The notes below the pieces were generated by a model. It was given only the letters and a program-made list of their open reading frames with translations, did not search any database and was not told where the DNA came from. From Hypomyces perniciosus (lineage: Eukaryota > Ascomycota > Sordariomycetes > Hypocreales > Hypocreaceae): a stretch of DNA of 64,000 nucleotides. Below are positions 10,146-20,735 of the stretch, in pieces (position 1 is the stretch's first letter; each line of letters opens with the position of its first letter). The stretch covers positions 62,001-126,000 of the forward strand of contig SPDT01000014.1 in assembly GCA_008477525.1 (NCBI GenBank). Reading direction: 5' to 3'. A program made the translations under genes and the position numbers.

Positions 10146-11407
10146 TAATTTGTGTAGCCCTTTTTATATACATACATACATTATTTAATACAAAACAAAC
10201 ATATAATATTAGTTCTCAAGATAAATTATGTATTACTTTACCTGATTCTAAGGATAGTTATTTTTTAGATAAACAATTTATAGAATGATTAGCAGGATTT
10301 ACCGATGCAGAAGGTAATTTTAATATTAAAATTACTGATTTAAAAGATAATACATTTAAATATGTTCAATATACATATCAAATAGGTCTTCATGAAGATG
10401 AAATTGAAGTATTAGAATATATTATGAATACATTAAAATGTGGACATATTTCTAAATCAAAAGGCAAAGTTAATTATTTTGTTAATGATTTAAACTCTTT
10501 GTTATATGTAATAATTCCTATCTTTAATTACGTTAATCTTAATAGTTCAAAGTATCATCATTTTGTATCATTTGCGAAAGCAGTAGAATTAAAAAGAGAT
10601 AATAAAAAATTATCTGATGCTAATAAATTAGAAATCATAAACCTTCAAAAGGAAATGCAAAATATGTCGGACAAATGAATACCTAGTTCTATTATAGATA
10701 AAATAAAAATAACCAAATTTTGACTAGCCGGGTTTATAGATGGAGAAGCGACTTTTTCTACAAATAAATATATACCTAGATTCAGGTTAGAAAATAATAT
10801 AAAAGAATTAGAATTATATAATAGAATAAGAGAATTCTTAAATACAGGTAAAGTTTTATATACTTCATCTAGAGTGGACAAAAATCCTACTATAATATTA
10901 GAACTAAATAAAATTCAAGAATTAAGAGAAAATTTAATACCTTTAATGTACCACGATGACAATGTTATATTAAAAACATTAAAACATAAAGATTTTTTAC
11001 TATGATTTAAATTAGTAGATATTTATCATAAAGGTTATCATACTACTTCAGAAGGTAAATTTATATTTGATGCTATCAAGCTACATATGAATAAATATAG
11101 ATTAACAACTAACAGTAATTTACTTAAAGATAAAGAATTGATTTCTATGAGAGAAATAGATAGTTTAATATCTAAACTTTATTTAACTGATAGTCCTTAT
11201 GAAATAATAAATAATAATAGATATCACAGAAATACTAATAAATTAGTTAGTGATTCAACAAAAATTATAGCAATTAAAGACAACCAAAGTAAAATGTATA
11301 ACAGTATGTCTGAATGTGCAAAAGATCTTAACATATCTCGTAAATATATCAAAGAATGCTTAAATTCAGGTAAACCTTATAAAGGTTACGCTTTTGTATT
11401 AAATTAA
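10146..11407 (+). CDS. LAGLIDADG endonuclease 3 in cox3 with C-terminal IENR1/NUMOD1 module
   Basis: Continuous with cox3 exon 2 to TAA at 11405 (about 420 aa). Motifs WLAGFTDAEGNFNIKI near 10288 and WLAGFIDGEATFSTNKY near 10724. After the second domain, about 110 residues follow ending in IAIKDNQSKMYNSMSECAKD and a GYAFVLN tail. That matches the intron-encoded nuclease repeat more usual in GIY-YIG enzymes. The combination of LAGLIDADG with this module recurs at 22839-24172 and 25980-27395. Intact. Confidence 0.84.
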
Positions 11408-11667
11408 TTTGTAAATGTATTAAAAATCAATAGAGTTAATAGCAAGAAAGTCTTTTATTTTACCTAACAATAAAAGAAAACTTGCTGCCAAGTATATATT
11501 GTTTATATTCAATATATAAAGGTTCAACGACTAGCTAATAAATATTATGTTACTTAAAATAAGTAAAAGAATAGCATAAAACTCTACTTATTAATTATCA
11601 TTAATTTGATAAGCACTAATAAGATTACATAGTCTAAACAATAATGAAAGTTATTGATAATATCATG
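10146..11667 (+). mobile_element. group I intron 3 of cox3
   Basis: Inserted at the GFHG-H site of COX3. After the ORF a group I core is visible: cttgctgccaag near 11483, gttcaacgactagc near 11522 and attacatagtct near 11624. Intron ends with G at 11667. Confidence 0.83.
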
Positions 11668-11837
11668 TCCACGTTATTGTAGGTACAATCTTCTTATCTG
11701 TAGCATTATGAAGAATAATGGCATACCATTTAACAGATCATCACCATCTTGGTTACGAAGCTGGAATATTATACTGACATTTCGTAGATGTTGTTTGATT
11801 ATTCTTATATGTATCTATGTACTATTGAGGATCTTAA
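11668..11837 (+). CDS. cox3: cox3 exon 3
   Basis: Encodes HVIVGTIFLSVALWRIMAYH, then LTDHHHLGYEAGILYWHFVD and the terminal VVWLFLYVSMYYWGS followed by TAA. This is the conserved last helix of COX3, with W encoded by TGA. Joining exons 1-3 gives 269 aa. Confidence 0.96.
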
Positions 11838-11930
11838 TATTTAATAAAATAAAATTAAGGGGCTCCTTTTTCCTGCGCAAGCGACCCGCTAGGGGGATAC
11901 ACAAAAATAATTTAGAGAATTTCTCTAAAA

Positions 11931-12001
11931 ACGGATATAGGTTAATGGTAGACTTACCGATTTCCACTCGGCGTGTGTCAGTTCAAGTCTGACTATCCGT
12001 A
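11931..12001 (+). tRNA. trnG: tRNA-Gly (TCC)
   Basis: Acceptor ACGGATA/TATCCGT perfect, anticodon loop TTTCCAC on a CCGA/TCGG stem, T-arm with TTCAAGT loop. Confidence 0.93.
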
Positions 12002-12089
12002 TTCGTGAATTGCTTAACGTTAATTAGCTATATATATTATTCAGTATTCTTTACATTCTCCCTATTATTAGGTTAAATAAGAAAAATTC

Positions 12090-12809
12090 ATGAATCAATT
12101 ATTTGCCATTTATGATATTTTATCTAATGGATATACAATTGAGTATTTAGATGTACTAAGTGTAATAGCATTATTATTTGGAATAGCAGTTATAGTTAAC
12201 AAAAATCCTATAGCATCTCTATTATCATTAATAGGATTATTTGCTTCTATATCTGTATATTTAATATTATCTGGATTAACTTTTATAGGTTTTTCTTACT
12301 TAATAGTTTATATAGGAGCCGTATCTATATTATTCTTGTTTATTTTAATGTTAATTAATATAAGAACAAGTGAATTACAAAGTAATAATAGAAATAGTGT
12401 TCCTTTAGCTTTATTTATAACAATATTATTAAATTATGCTTTATTCCAATTACTGCCTTATTATATAGCTATAATAAATAGTTATAACAATAAATTAAGT
12501 AATATAATATATTATTTACCCACAAGTAAATATAATGATATAATTACTCATATAAGTAAAAATTTAGATATAAATACAGCTAATGTTATGTTCGTAACAA
12601 GTAATAGTTGAGACGGAAATATGGTTGAAACTAGTCATATCTCTACTATAGGAAATATTTTATATACTTCTTATAATATGTGATTATTCATTGCTAGTTT
12701 TATTTTACTATTAGCGATGACAGGTGCTATAATCATAACTATAAAACAAGAACGTAATAGAGGAATTAGTTCAATTGGTAGAACGTTTGTTTTACACACA
12801 AAATGTTAA
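12090..12809 (+). CDS. nad6: NADH dehydrogenase subunit 6
   Basis: 239 aa from ATG, with five membrane helices. NKNPIASLLSLIGLF and FSYLIVYIGAVSILFLF are the NAD6 signature (helix with the conserved YIGAVSILF). The usual C-terminal end TGAIIITIK is at 12722-12748, but the frame runs a further 20 codons to TAA at 12807, through most of tRNA-Val (12760-12832). If the tRNA is excised from the transcript, the nad6 message loses its stop codon. It may instead end by 3' processing; see findings. Confidence 0.93.
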
Positions 12810-12832
12810 AGGTTCAAATCCTTTATTGCTCA
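12760..12832 (+). tRNA. trnV: tRNA-Val (TAC), overlapping nad6
   Basis: D-stem GTTC/GAAC, anticodon loop TTTACAC on a TTTGT/ACAAA stem, T-arm AAAGG-TTCAAAT-CCTTT, acceptor GAGGAAT/ATTGCTC with one G-G mismatch. It lies on the same strand as nad6 and overlaps its last 50 nt. Confidence 0.85.
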
Positions 12833-12939
12833 AAATTCTTTAACTTAACGGGTAAAGTGCATTTTTTTTTTCATATTCCATCACCCTTACCCCTGTCTTC
12901 GCAGAGGAGGGGTACTAACTCCGTAAGGGAAAAGAAAAC

Positions 12940-13069
12940 GAAGAATGATATTTAAGTTCGCTAATTTATTACCTACTAAGAATTCAGGGAATTTAATATA
13001 AGTAACAATACTATCTGTGTCTGTATAATAAATTTTACCTCCTAGTGATAATATAAATAATTTAATTTG
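12940..13069 (-). pseudogene. fragment of a family B DNA polymerase (mitochondrial plasmid type)
   Basis: On the minus strand this 130-nt stretch reads LGGKIYYTDTDSIVTYIKF and then PEFLVGNKLANLNI. YTDTDS is motif C of family B polymerases, and the LVGNKL continuation matches protein-primed polymerases of linear mitochondrial plasmids (invertrons). Only the motif C region survives; GC-rich hairpins flank it on both sides. It is a relic of plasmid integration, not a working gene. Confidence 0.75.
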
Positions 13070-13268
13070 TGCCCCTGCTTTGCAGGCCTCGGCTTTAAAG
13101 CCCTGAGGCCTGGGTTTTTACTTCTTAGTTGACACGAAGTAAAAACTAAGAAGCCAGAGGACATAATGTAAATTTTTATTTAGTAGGCCTAGCTTACGCA
13201 TGGCCAGTAAAATAACTTAGTAATATATATACATTCATAAGTGCGCAAGTACCTATATGTATATATAA
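13070..13268. repeat. cluster of GC-rich hairpin mini-elements
   Basis: Contains cctgctttgcagg, a gcctcgg...ccctgaggc palindrome, a cttcttagtt...aactaagaag inverted pair near 13120-13152, and a ggccTAGCTTACGCATggcc hairpin at 13188. The rest of the spacer is AT-rich and holds no gene. Confidence 0.7.
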
Positions 13269-13340
13269 GATTCCTTAACTTAATAGGTAAAGTGTATTCT
13301 TGATAAGAATATCATCAGCGTTCGATTCGCTGAGGAATTA
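13269..13340 (+). tRNA. trnI: tRNA-Ile (GAT)
   Basis: Acceptor GATTCCT/AGGAATT, anticodon loop TTGATAA on TATTC/GAATA, T-arm CAGCG-TTCGATT-CGCTG. Confidence 0.93.
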
Positions 13341-13420
13341 GAAATGTAGTCGAAGGATATTCGTGGCCATGCTGCTGCGCAAGCTAAAGCTAGGGCTATG
13401 AAAAAAAAGAATTAAAAAAA

Positions 13421-13507
13421 AGAGAATTGGCCGAGTGGTTTAAGGCGGTAAGTTTGAGTTTTACTAGGTTTTTAATAGCTACATCCGTTCGAATCGGATA
13501 TTCTCTG
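13421..13507 (+). tRNA. trnS: tRNA-Ser (TGA)
   Basis: Class II: acceptor AGAGAAT/ATTCTCT, anticodon loop TTTGAGT on GTAAG/TTTAC, T-arm ATCCG-TTCGAAT-CGGAT. Confidence 0.9.
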
Positions 13508-13515
13508 TCTAAAAT

Positions 13516-13587
13516 AAGAGTATAGTTTAATTGGTAAAATAGGAAGCTTCAACCTTCAAATTCTTGGTTCGAATCCAAGTACTCTTG
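13516..13587 (+). tRNA. trnW: tRNA-Trp (TCA)
   Basis: Acceptor AAGAGTA/TACTCTT, anticodon loop CTTCAAC, T-loop TTCGAAT. The TCA anticodon reads TGA and TGG, consistent with the code 4 reading used here. Confidence 0.92.
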
Positions 13588-13640
13588 TTACAATTAAAAT
13601 GACTATCCATTAATAATAGCGTATAAAATAAACATAACCC

Positions 13641-13713
13641 CGGATTAGGGCCGGGTAGGTTAGGCATCTCGTTTGGGACGGGAACCAGTTATGTTCGAAT
13701 CATAATAATCCGA
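13641..13713 (+). tRNA. trnP: tRNA-Pro (TGG)
   Basis: Acceptor CGGATTA/TAATCCG perfect, anticodon loop TTTGGGA on TCTCG/CGGGA, T-loop TTCGAAT. Confidence 0.93.
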
Positions 13714-13739
13714 TTTTTAGAACTATTAGCAATATAGTC

Positions 13740-14387
13740 TTTATTTGTTAAAGTAAAATAAATGATATATAACTATTACTTATAAATATATAAGTATATA
13801 AAGAAACTATTATGGAATTTAAGCTATGTATTAAAGAGAATTATTTATATATATAGGATATTTATCCTATAATTATATAAACTCTAAGAGAAATTTTGTA
13901 ATAAACGAAGTGAATTGAAATATCTTAGTAACTTTAGGAAAAGAAATCAAAAGAGATTCTATGAATAGCGTGAGCGAAAGTAGAGCAGCCTAATAAGTAA
14001 AACGGTTTAAAAACTGTTTAAACATAATGGGGAACCTTCCTCAAAGGCTAAATATGATACATAAGCGATAGTGAAAAGTACCATGAGGGAAATAAAATAA
14101 AAATAGTAGTTTTATAAGCAGTTCGAAATAAAGAACGTACCTTTTGCATAATGGGTCACCAAGTTAACGTTAGATGCGAGATAACACGTAGTTAAACCGA
14201 ACGTTAAAATAACGATATAGTGTCTAAAGTTAGACCCGAAGCCTGGTGATTTTACCACAGTCAGGATTATAAAAGTCCGAACCGGTGATTGTAGCAAAAA
14301 TCTCGGAAGAACTGTGGTAGGTGTAGTGAAAGACAACACTGACTAGGATAGCTGGTAAAGAAAATAGTGTAAGCAACTATTTAGGCC
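13740..14387 (+). rRNA. rnl: large subunit ribosomal RNA, exon 1
   Basis: 5' part of LSU rRNA. Landmarks: AATTGAAATATCTTAGTAAC near 13915, then AGGAAAAGAAATCAA, and GATAGCTGGTAAAG with CTATTTAGG near 14348-14383 (E. coli region about 790-815). Ends are estimates: the 5' end to within about 80 nt, the 3' end to within about 15 nt. Confidence 0.85.
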
Positions 14388-15890
14388 AGTTTGTAGAAGT
14401 GAACCTTCTGCATAAAACCATCAAATTGCGGGAAAGCCCTAAAGCAATTTCAACCAAGCAAATGTGGTAACACATCTGTGGCACAGGTAATGACTCGTGG
14501 TATGGTAAAATCGAAATTGATATACGTAAGTAAATGGGTAATCTGCAGCCAAGCACCTAATATTGATAAATTCAATACGGTGTGCAGTTCATCGACTAAA
14601 TGTTGGTTGGCGCAAGCTTAAGATATAGTCAAGCCTCACCTGAAAGGGTGCAGAATAAAAAAGTATTTTTGAGCATACGCTCCTAAAATATTGCTATATG
14701 TCGGATATTTTAGTAATAATGGATTAGATATAATTCAGGTATCTTTATGAGCGAGATATCGTTGACATAAGCTCCCAGTTATTTAGAATGTTAATATAAA
14801 TTATTTCACCTTATAACTGAATGTGGGTAACAGTGAATTTATAAAGAACACTGTAAAGGAGCAATGAGGGCCTCCTACTGGAATACTGACTCCCTTGGCA
14901 GCATACTATAGTTACTTGTATAAGTAGCTTAGTGGCTGACCTATTTTATATTATATAAACAAATGAAAAAATTCAATAGAAAATTTATTAATAGTTGACT
15001 TTTGACTACAAATAAAAGTAATAATTTTTCTTTTATGGCACAAAAACAAAATGCAGAGCTTGCGCTCACAAAAAAGAATTTGTCGCTTGCGCACACAAAT
15101 ATACAAAGCCTCTATAAAACCTTTAGTTATATACTCTAACTGCGAACTTGAAAAAAGTCGTATACTTAGTGATAACAAGAATAAATCGGCTGTTTATCGT
15201 TGAGTGAATAATATTAATAATAAAACATATGTAGGTAGCTCAACTAATTTAGCTATAAGATTATATAAATATTATAGTATTAAACATTTAACTAAATATA
15301 AAACTCCAATTCACAATGCTCTTTTAAAGTATGGATTTGAAAATTTTACTTTAGAAATTCTTGAGTACTGTGAAGAGGGGATAAACCCTACAGTAAGAGA
15401 ACAATATTACTTTGGTTTGTTAAACCCTGAATATAACATATTAGAACAAGCAGGTTCTTCTTTATGCAAAGCAGGCGTGCCTCTAAACACAGTAATGAAA
15501 CTTTAGAATTCTTTAGGGATAATCGTAAAGTAAGTGAAGAAACCAAAAAAAATTTATCTTTAGCAGCAGTAGGTAGAATCTTAACTGAGGAAGATAGAAA
15601 AAAAATATCGGATGCACGTAAAGGTATTAAACTTTCAGATGAAACACGTGCTAAATTATCTGCTACAGTTACTGCACTTAGAGGTGTACCAGTCATAGTT
15701 AAAAATTTAAATACTAATGAAGAATTAGAATTTTCAAATCTAACAGAGGCAGGGAAATCTATAGGTGTAAGTAGAACAGCAGTAAGAAAATATTTAGATA
15801 CTGGTAAACCTGTAAAAAATCAATATATATTGATTACAAAAAATAAATAAACAAACAAAAATACTTTTTTATTCGTTAAATGGATAGCGA
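14388..15890 (+). mobile_element. group I intron 1 of rnl
   Basis: Shows a full group I core: aaattgcgggaaagccc near 14425, aatgactcgtggtatggtaaa near 14489, agccaagcacc / ggtgtgcagttcatcgacta near 14550-14597 and cttaagatatagtcaag near 14618. The same core wording occurs in cox2 intron 2 and the nad4L intron, so these three are one subgroup. Boundaries approximate; CTATTTAGG occurs at both edges (14375 and 15894). Confidence 0.8.
15051..15850 (+). pseudogene. GIY-YIG endonuclease of rnl intron 1, frameshifted
   Basis: First part from ATG 15051 reads SAVYRWVNNINNKTYVGSS, then LEILEYCEEGINP and REQYYFGLL, the GIY-YIG fold with its catalytic Arg and Glu regions. It ends at TAG 15504-15506. The expected continuation (KHSNETLEFF, NUMOD3-like LTEEDRKKISDARKG, then an IENR1-like module) is in another frame, 15464-15850. 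A short GC-rich insertion near 15464-15483 (tgcaaagcaggcgtgcc) sits at the break and is the likely cause. The N-terminal leader also contains two hairpin mini-elements (15055 and 15069). Confidence 0.8.
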
Positions 15891-17763
15891 ATAGCTATTT
15901 AGGGAGAAGGACCTCAGCTTAACCTATTAAAGGTTGAAGAGGTAGATCTGTTTCTGCGAAACCTATAATAGTAGGCAATTTAAGTAAATATCTTAGCAGG
16001 TACAGAATTTAATCTCAGACAAGACATTTTAATGTTTTATTTTGTACAAATTGGGGGATCATGAAGATTTTATCAGTGAGTATGTAGACTCGGAATGGCA
16101 AAGATATGTCTTAAATTATCAGACATAGAATGATAAGGTTGTATGTCAAAAGGGAAACAGCCCAGAACAAGAGTTAAGGTTCCTAAATTATTTGTTAAGT
16201 GAAATTAAGAAGGTTTTTATTTAAGTCGACAAGGAGATAGGCTTAGAAGCAGCCATAATTTTATGACCTCGTAACAGAGCGCTTGTTAAGTTATAAAAGC
16301 ATCGAAAATATAACGGATCTAAACAATATACCGAAACCTTGTCCATAATATATTACAATAAATATATTAATTGTAATTAAATGGGGTAGCAGAACGTTGA
16401 GCTAAAGTATGAATTTTATTTTTTAAATAAAATTATAGTAATTTAACTCAAGTGAGAATGGTGACATGAGTAACTAAAAGAAAATTTTCCGCCTTAAGCT
16501 TATGGATAGAATTAAGTAACGGCCTCTAAGTTTATATAATCTAAAGATTTAGACGATGAGAAAATCTTTATTACTAAAAACAACATTTTAGTGTAAAATG
16601 TGCTGGAAAAATAGTAATATATTTGTTATTAAATAACAAATAAAATAACCGTACCTAGAATCTGAAACAAGTAAGCTAGTAGAGAATACGAAGGCGTAAA
16701 TGAGCTAACAATCATAAAGGAACTCGGCAAATTGACTACCGTAACTTCGGAATAAGGAGGGCTCATTATTCTTGATGAATATCAAGTAAAGAGGAAGAAG
16801 CATGAAATAATGTTGTACGACTGTTTAATTAAAACACAGCACTTTGCTGAAAGATAAAAAATCTAAGTATAAAGTGTGATATCTGCCCGGTGCCGGCTGG
16901 TTAACAGATATAATTGAATATACTAATATTTGATGTTGACGGAAACCCCGGTTAAAGGCGGCCTTAACGTGAGGGTCCTAAGGTAGCGAAATGCCTTGGC
17001 CGTTAAATGCGGTCTTGCATGAATGGTGTAACGATACAACAGCTGTCTCTATGATTGACTCAGTGAAATTGGAATAGCTGTGCAGATACAGCTTACCTCT
17101 AGTTAGACGAGAAGACCCTATGCAGCTTTACTGTCACTAATTATAGAGTATGATAAACGATTTTCAGAATATAAGGTAATTGACAAATATGACAATGAGA
17201 AACCTTTATTCTTTTTTCATATGAATGAATTGGTTTAGGATTATGAGTAGTTTATAATTAATTTCTTAATTATATTCTTTAAATTATTTTATAGCTCATT
17301 TTAGTAAATCAACCTAATTCAACTTATTTATTTTATAATAAATAAGTACCCTTTGGTAAGGAACTATCGCTAGGGGACAGTTTATGTGGGGCACAGACCC
17401 TGTAAAGAGTAAACAGGAGTGTCTAAAAATTTATAATTATTTTGTTTGCTATTTTGAGTAGTTTAACTATTTTTAATCGTATATAATTAAATATATTTGC
17501 ATTTTATGTATATATATTTAAGATTAGGTAAGATTTTCACTATATAGAAATTAGAGATAATTGAAAATATTATGAAATATTTTTCTAATATTTTTTAGCT
17601 ATTATTTATAATAGTTATGCGTTTAATATCTAAAAAGCTCAACGGCTAAATCTTGCCTTACTGTTTGATTATCGACAAATCTTACAGTTGCGTAAGCAGG
17701 GCATAGGATCACAAGATGCAACAAGGAAAGATCTTGGATTATTGGAAAAGCTACGCTAGGGAT
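15891..17763 (+). rRNA. rnl: large subunit ribosomal RNA, exon 2
   Basis: Central LSU domains: GGCTTAGAAGCAGCCATAAT near 16237, GATATCTGCCCGGTGC near 16879, GGTCCTAAGGTAGCGAAATG near 16973, AGACGAGAAGACCCTATG near 17105. The 3' edge CTAGGGAT at 17756-17763 is the classical intron site corresponding to E. coli 2449, since exon 3 resumes AACAGGCTAAT. Confidence 0.93.
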
Positions 17764-18012
17764 GTTTGTCCTTTAATATTTTATTTAAAAATAAAATAAA
17801 ATTATTAATACATATTGGGTAAATTTCAAGAATTACTAATAATAGTAAACTTGAAGCGAAGTTTATCTTAGCATATATTTTAAGATAAAAACGTTCAACG
17901 ACTATAAGGTGAGTTATATGCAGTAAACAATAATCCTTTAATACCACCCAACATTTTTATTAAACATATTTTAAAGAAAAAAGTAAAATAAATTAATTGT
18001 AATAAAATTATA

Positions 18013-19950
18013 ATGAAAAAGAATCTTAATATGAAAATATTTAATAACAATTTAAATAATAATCCTAAAACAGTTGCTTTAAGAAAAAAAGTAGGAGATA
18101 TTGGAAAAACAAAATATTTACCTTCTTTTTCTAAAGAATGAAAAAATATTATTTATTGTTATAACAAGAATATGTTAAAAAATATACCTGCTAATGATGT
18201 AAATATTAATAAAATAATTCAAAGTTATTTTAATTTATACTTTAAAGATCATAAATATGTAGGATCTAAGAAATTTATATTACTTAGAAGAAGACGTACA
18301 TTCTTAAGAAGAATATATGTAAGTAACGCTGAAATTAAACATACAAATAATAAAGCGATAATTACTTTATTCACAGTAAATAGAGAAAAGAAAGTTTTGA
18401 AAAGAAAATATTTCAAAATAAATAAAAAAATAAGTCAAAATTTAATAAAACGTTATTTCTTATTATATAAAAATAACATATCTAAAATATATGATATATT
18501 AAATAAACATAAAGATGAATATGTTTTTATGGCGCCTCCGGCGACAGATAAAATAACTAAAAAAAGATTTTTAAGATATAAATTAGAATATTTAAATAAA
18601 TTTATAAAATTAAAACATCTTTATTTAAGAAAAATTTGAAGTGTAATTATTAGTAAATATTGAAGAACACATTTAAAATTATTAAGAAAGTATGATTTAA
18701 TGTATTCTCTTAATCAATATAAATTTAATAAATTAACACTTTTACCTATATTAAGTAATATATTAAACAAAATAATAGGAAAGAAAATAGAATATAATAT
18801 AATAAACTTAAAATCTATTGCATATAATACAGATCTTTTTACTAATGCTTTAGCATTAAAATTAAGAAAAAAGAAAATGAATTACATAAAAAGTATGTTT
18901 AGTATATTAAATAGAGCATATTTACCTAAAATAAATACAATAAAAGAAAGAACTTTAGTAAAAGGACAAAAAAATATTGATTTATTCTTAGATAAATATA
19001 AAGATTTAAATATAATTTCTAATTTAAATAATAATAATTTAGAGAAATTATTAAATGAAATACATAATGTAGCTGATGCAGCAGCAGGAAAAGCAAGTTC
19101 TAAAGATAATAATAAAAAAATCCATAATCTAATCTACAATTCTATAGGTTATAAAAATATGGGAGGGCTTAGAATCGAGGTTAAAGGAAGATTAACCAAG
19201 AGATACAGAGCTGATCGTTCTGTATATAGTCTAAAATGAAAAGGAGGACTAAAGAATGTTGACTCTTCATTTAAAAGACTATCTGTCCCATTATATAGAG
19301 GAAATCAAAATCCGAATGTAAGCTATACTTTAACTACATCTAAAAGAAGAATTGGAGCTTTTGCAATTAAAGGATGAAACTCAGGTAAATCTTACTCTAC
19401 AATGGCTAGACCTATTGGAGCTAATTTAACTAGTGTTAACCCTTGAGCTGTAACAGGATTTACAGATGCAGAAGGATCATTCTTAATTAATCTACATAAA
19501 GATAAAAAACAGAATACAGGCTGAGGATTACAATTTCGTTATCGTATAGGTTTACATACTAGAGATGTAGCTATATTAAATCAAATTAGTAATTACTTTG
19601 GTGCTGGTACAGTTTATACTAATAGTAGAAGTGTTGAAATATGTTTCCAATCTTTAAAAGATGTACAATTAGTAATAAATCATTTTGATAAATATCCTTT
19701 ATTAACCAAGAAATATGGAGATTATCAACTTTTTAAACAAGCATTTAATATAGTTAAAAACAAAGAACATTTAACTATAGAAGGTTTAAAACGTATAATT
19801 GCACTAAAAGCTTCATTAAATTTAGGATTGTCGGATGAATTAAAGTCAGCTTTCCCTGACATAATTCCAGCTATTAAACCTTGTAACCCTATACCTATAT
19901 CTAAGATGATTGAAGATAAAGTATTTGTAGGCACGCCACTAATTGACTAG
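18013..19950 (+). CDS. rps3: ribosomal protein S3 fused to a truncated LAGLIDADG endonuclease
   Basis: 645 aa from ATG under code 4. The first about 470 residues are the basic mitochondrial S3 protein (lysine and asparagine rich, ending with the conserved VKGRLTKRYRADRSVYSLKW and RRIGAFAIKGWNSGK block near 19180-19385). The frame then enters a LAGLIDADG domain (PWAVTGFTDAEGSFLINL near 19440). It stops at TAG 19948, just after the short insertion GGCACGCCACTAA, so only the first half of the endonuclease is fused. S3 itself appears complete. Endonuclease insertion into the 3' end of rps3 with duplication of the displaced end is known from Ophiostoma and relatives; the same is seen here. Confidence 0.9.
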
Positions 19951-20339
19951 CAGGATTTACTAGTGGTGAAGGATGTTTTTATATTACAATATTTAAAAGT
20001 CCTACTACAAAATCAGGTATGCAAGTACAGTTAGGTTTTCAAATAACTCAAGATATAAGAGATATAGAGTTAATAAACAGTTTAAATTCTTATTTAGATT
20101 GTGGAAGAGTGAAAACAAGTAATAAAAAGAATTCTGTTTGAACAGATTTAGTTGTTACAAAATTTTCAGATATAGATAGCAAGATTATACCATTTTTTAA
20201 TCAATATAAATTATTAGGTGTAAAAGCACAAGATTTTAATGATTGATCAATGGCAGCGGAATTATTTAAAAATAAAATTCATTTAACACCTAAAGGTTTA
20301 GAAGAAATAAGAGCAATACAAGCCAAAATGCAAGATTAG
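19941..20339 (+). pseudogene. second half of the rps3-inserted LAGLIDADG endonuclease
   Basis: Reads WLAGFTSGEGCFYITIFK from 19944, then ITQDIRDIELINSLNSYLDC and a normal C terminus ending IQAKMQD-TAG. It is in a different frame from the first half because of the GGCACGCCACTAA insertion at 19930. Removing the insertion effect would restore a standard two-motif enzyme in principle, so this is a recent break. Confidence 0.82.
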
Positions 20340-20565
20340 AAGTTAAAGGTAGATTAACTAAACGTTATAGAGCGGATAGATCTATTTATTCATTAAAATG
20401 AAAAGGTGTCGGGCTCCGCCCACGAAAAATGTAGATTCTTCTTTTAAACGTTTAAGTTCAGTTTTATTTAGAGGAAACTCTAAATCTAATGTAACTTATT
20501 CATTATCTAAATCAAAGCGTCGTATAGGAGCTTTTGCAGTTAAAGGGTGAATCTCAGGGAAATAG
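20340..20565 (+). pseudogene. displaced C-terminal end of rps3
   Basis: Encodes a second version of the S3 C terminus (EVKGRLTKRYRADRSIYSLK, later NVDSSFKRLSSVLFRGNS, ending GAFAVKGWISGK-TAG). It diverges from the fused copy at 19175-19385. It begins directly after the endonuclease stop, so it is the original end pushed downstream by the insertion. A GC palindrome (gtcgggctccgccc near 20408) splits it and shifts its frame. Confidence 0.85.
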
Positions 20566-20661
20566 ATTTAGCTTTACGACCCCTGCGGATACTGCTTTTT
20601 ATTATTTCTATAAACTTTACAACATCATAAAGTAAATATTTTATGGTGCTTAGTTCTAAAG

Positions 20662-20735
20662 AATTTTCTATTTATTTTGTGAAATTTACATTTCTAATAT
20701 TAAAAAGTATAACAATTTATGAGATTTTTATTTTT
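20662..20735 (+). repeat. copy of the atp9 upstream leader
   Basis: 74 nt matching 44807-44880, the segment just upstream of atp9, at 71 positions. One of the three differences turns ACG of the atp9 leader into ATG, which is the first ATG of the endonuclease pseudogene that follows. No other copy was noticed apart from the palindrome mirror. Confidence 0.85.

Noticed and set aside
11654..11992. Plus-strand ORF over cox3 exon 3
   Set aside because: Wrong frame of cox3 exon 3, continuing into tRNA-Gly.
14112..14339. Antisense ORF within rnl
   Set aside because: It is the reverse strand of conserved LSU rRNA; a shadow.
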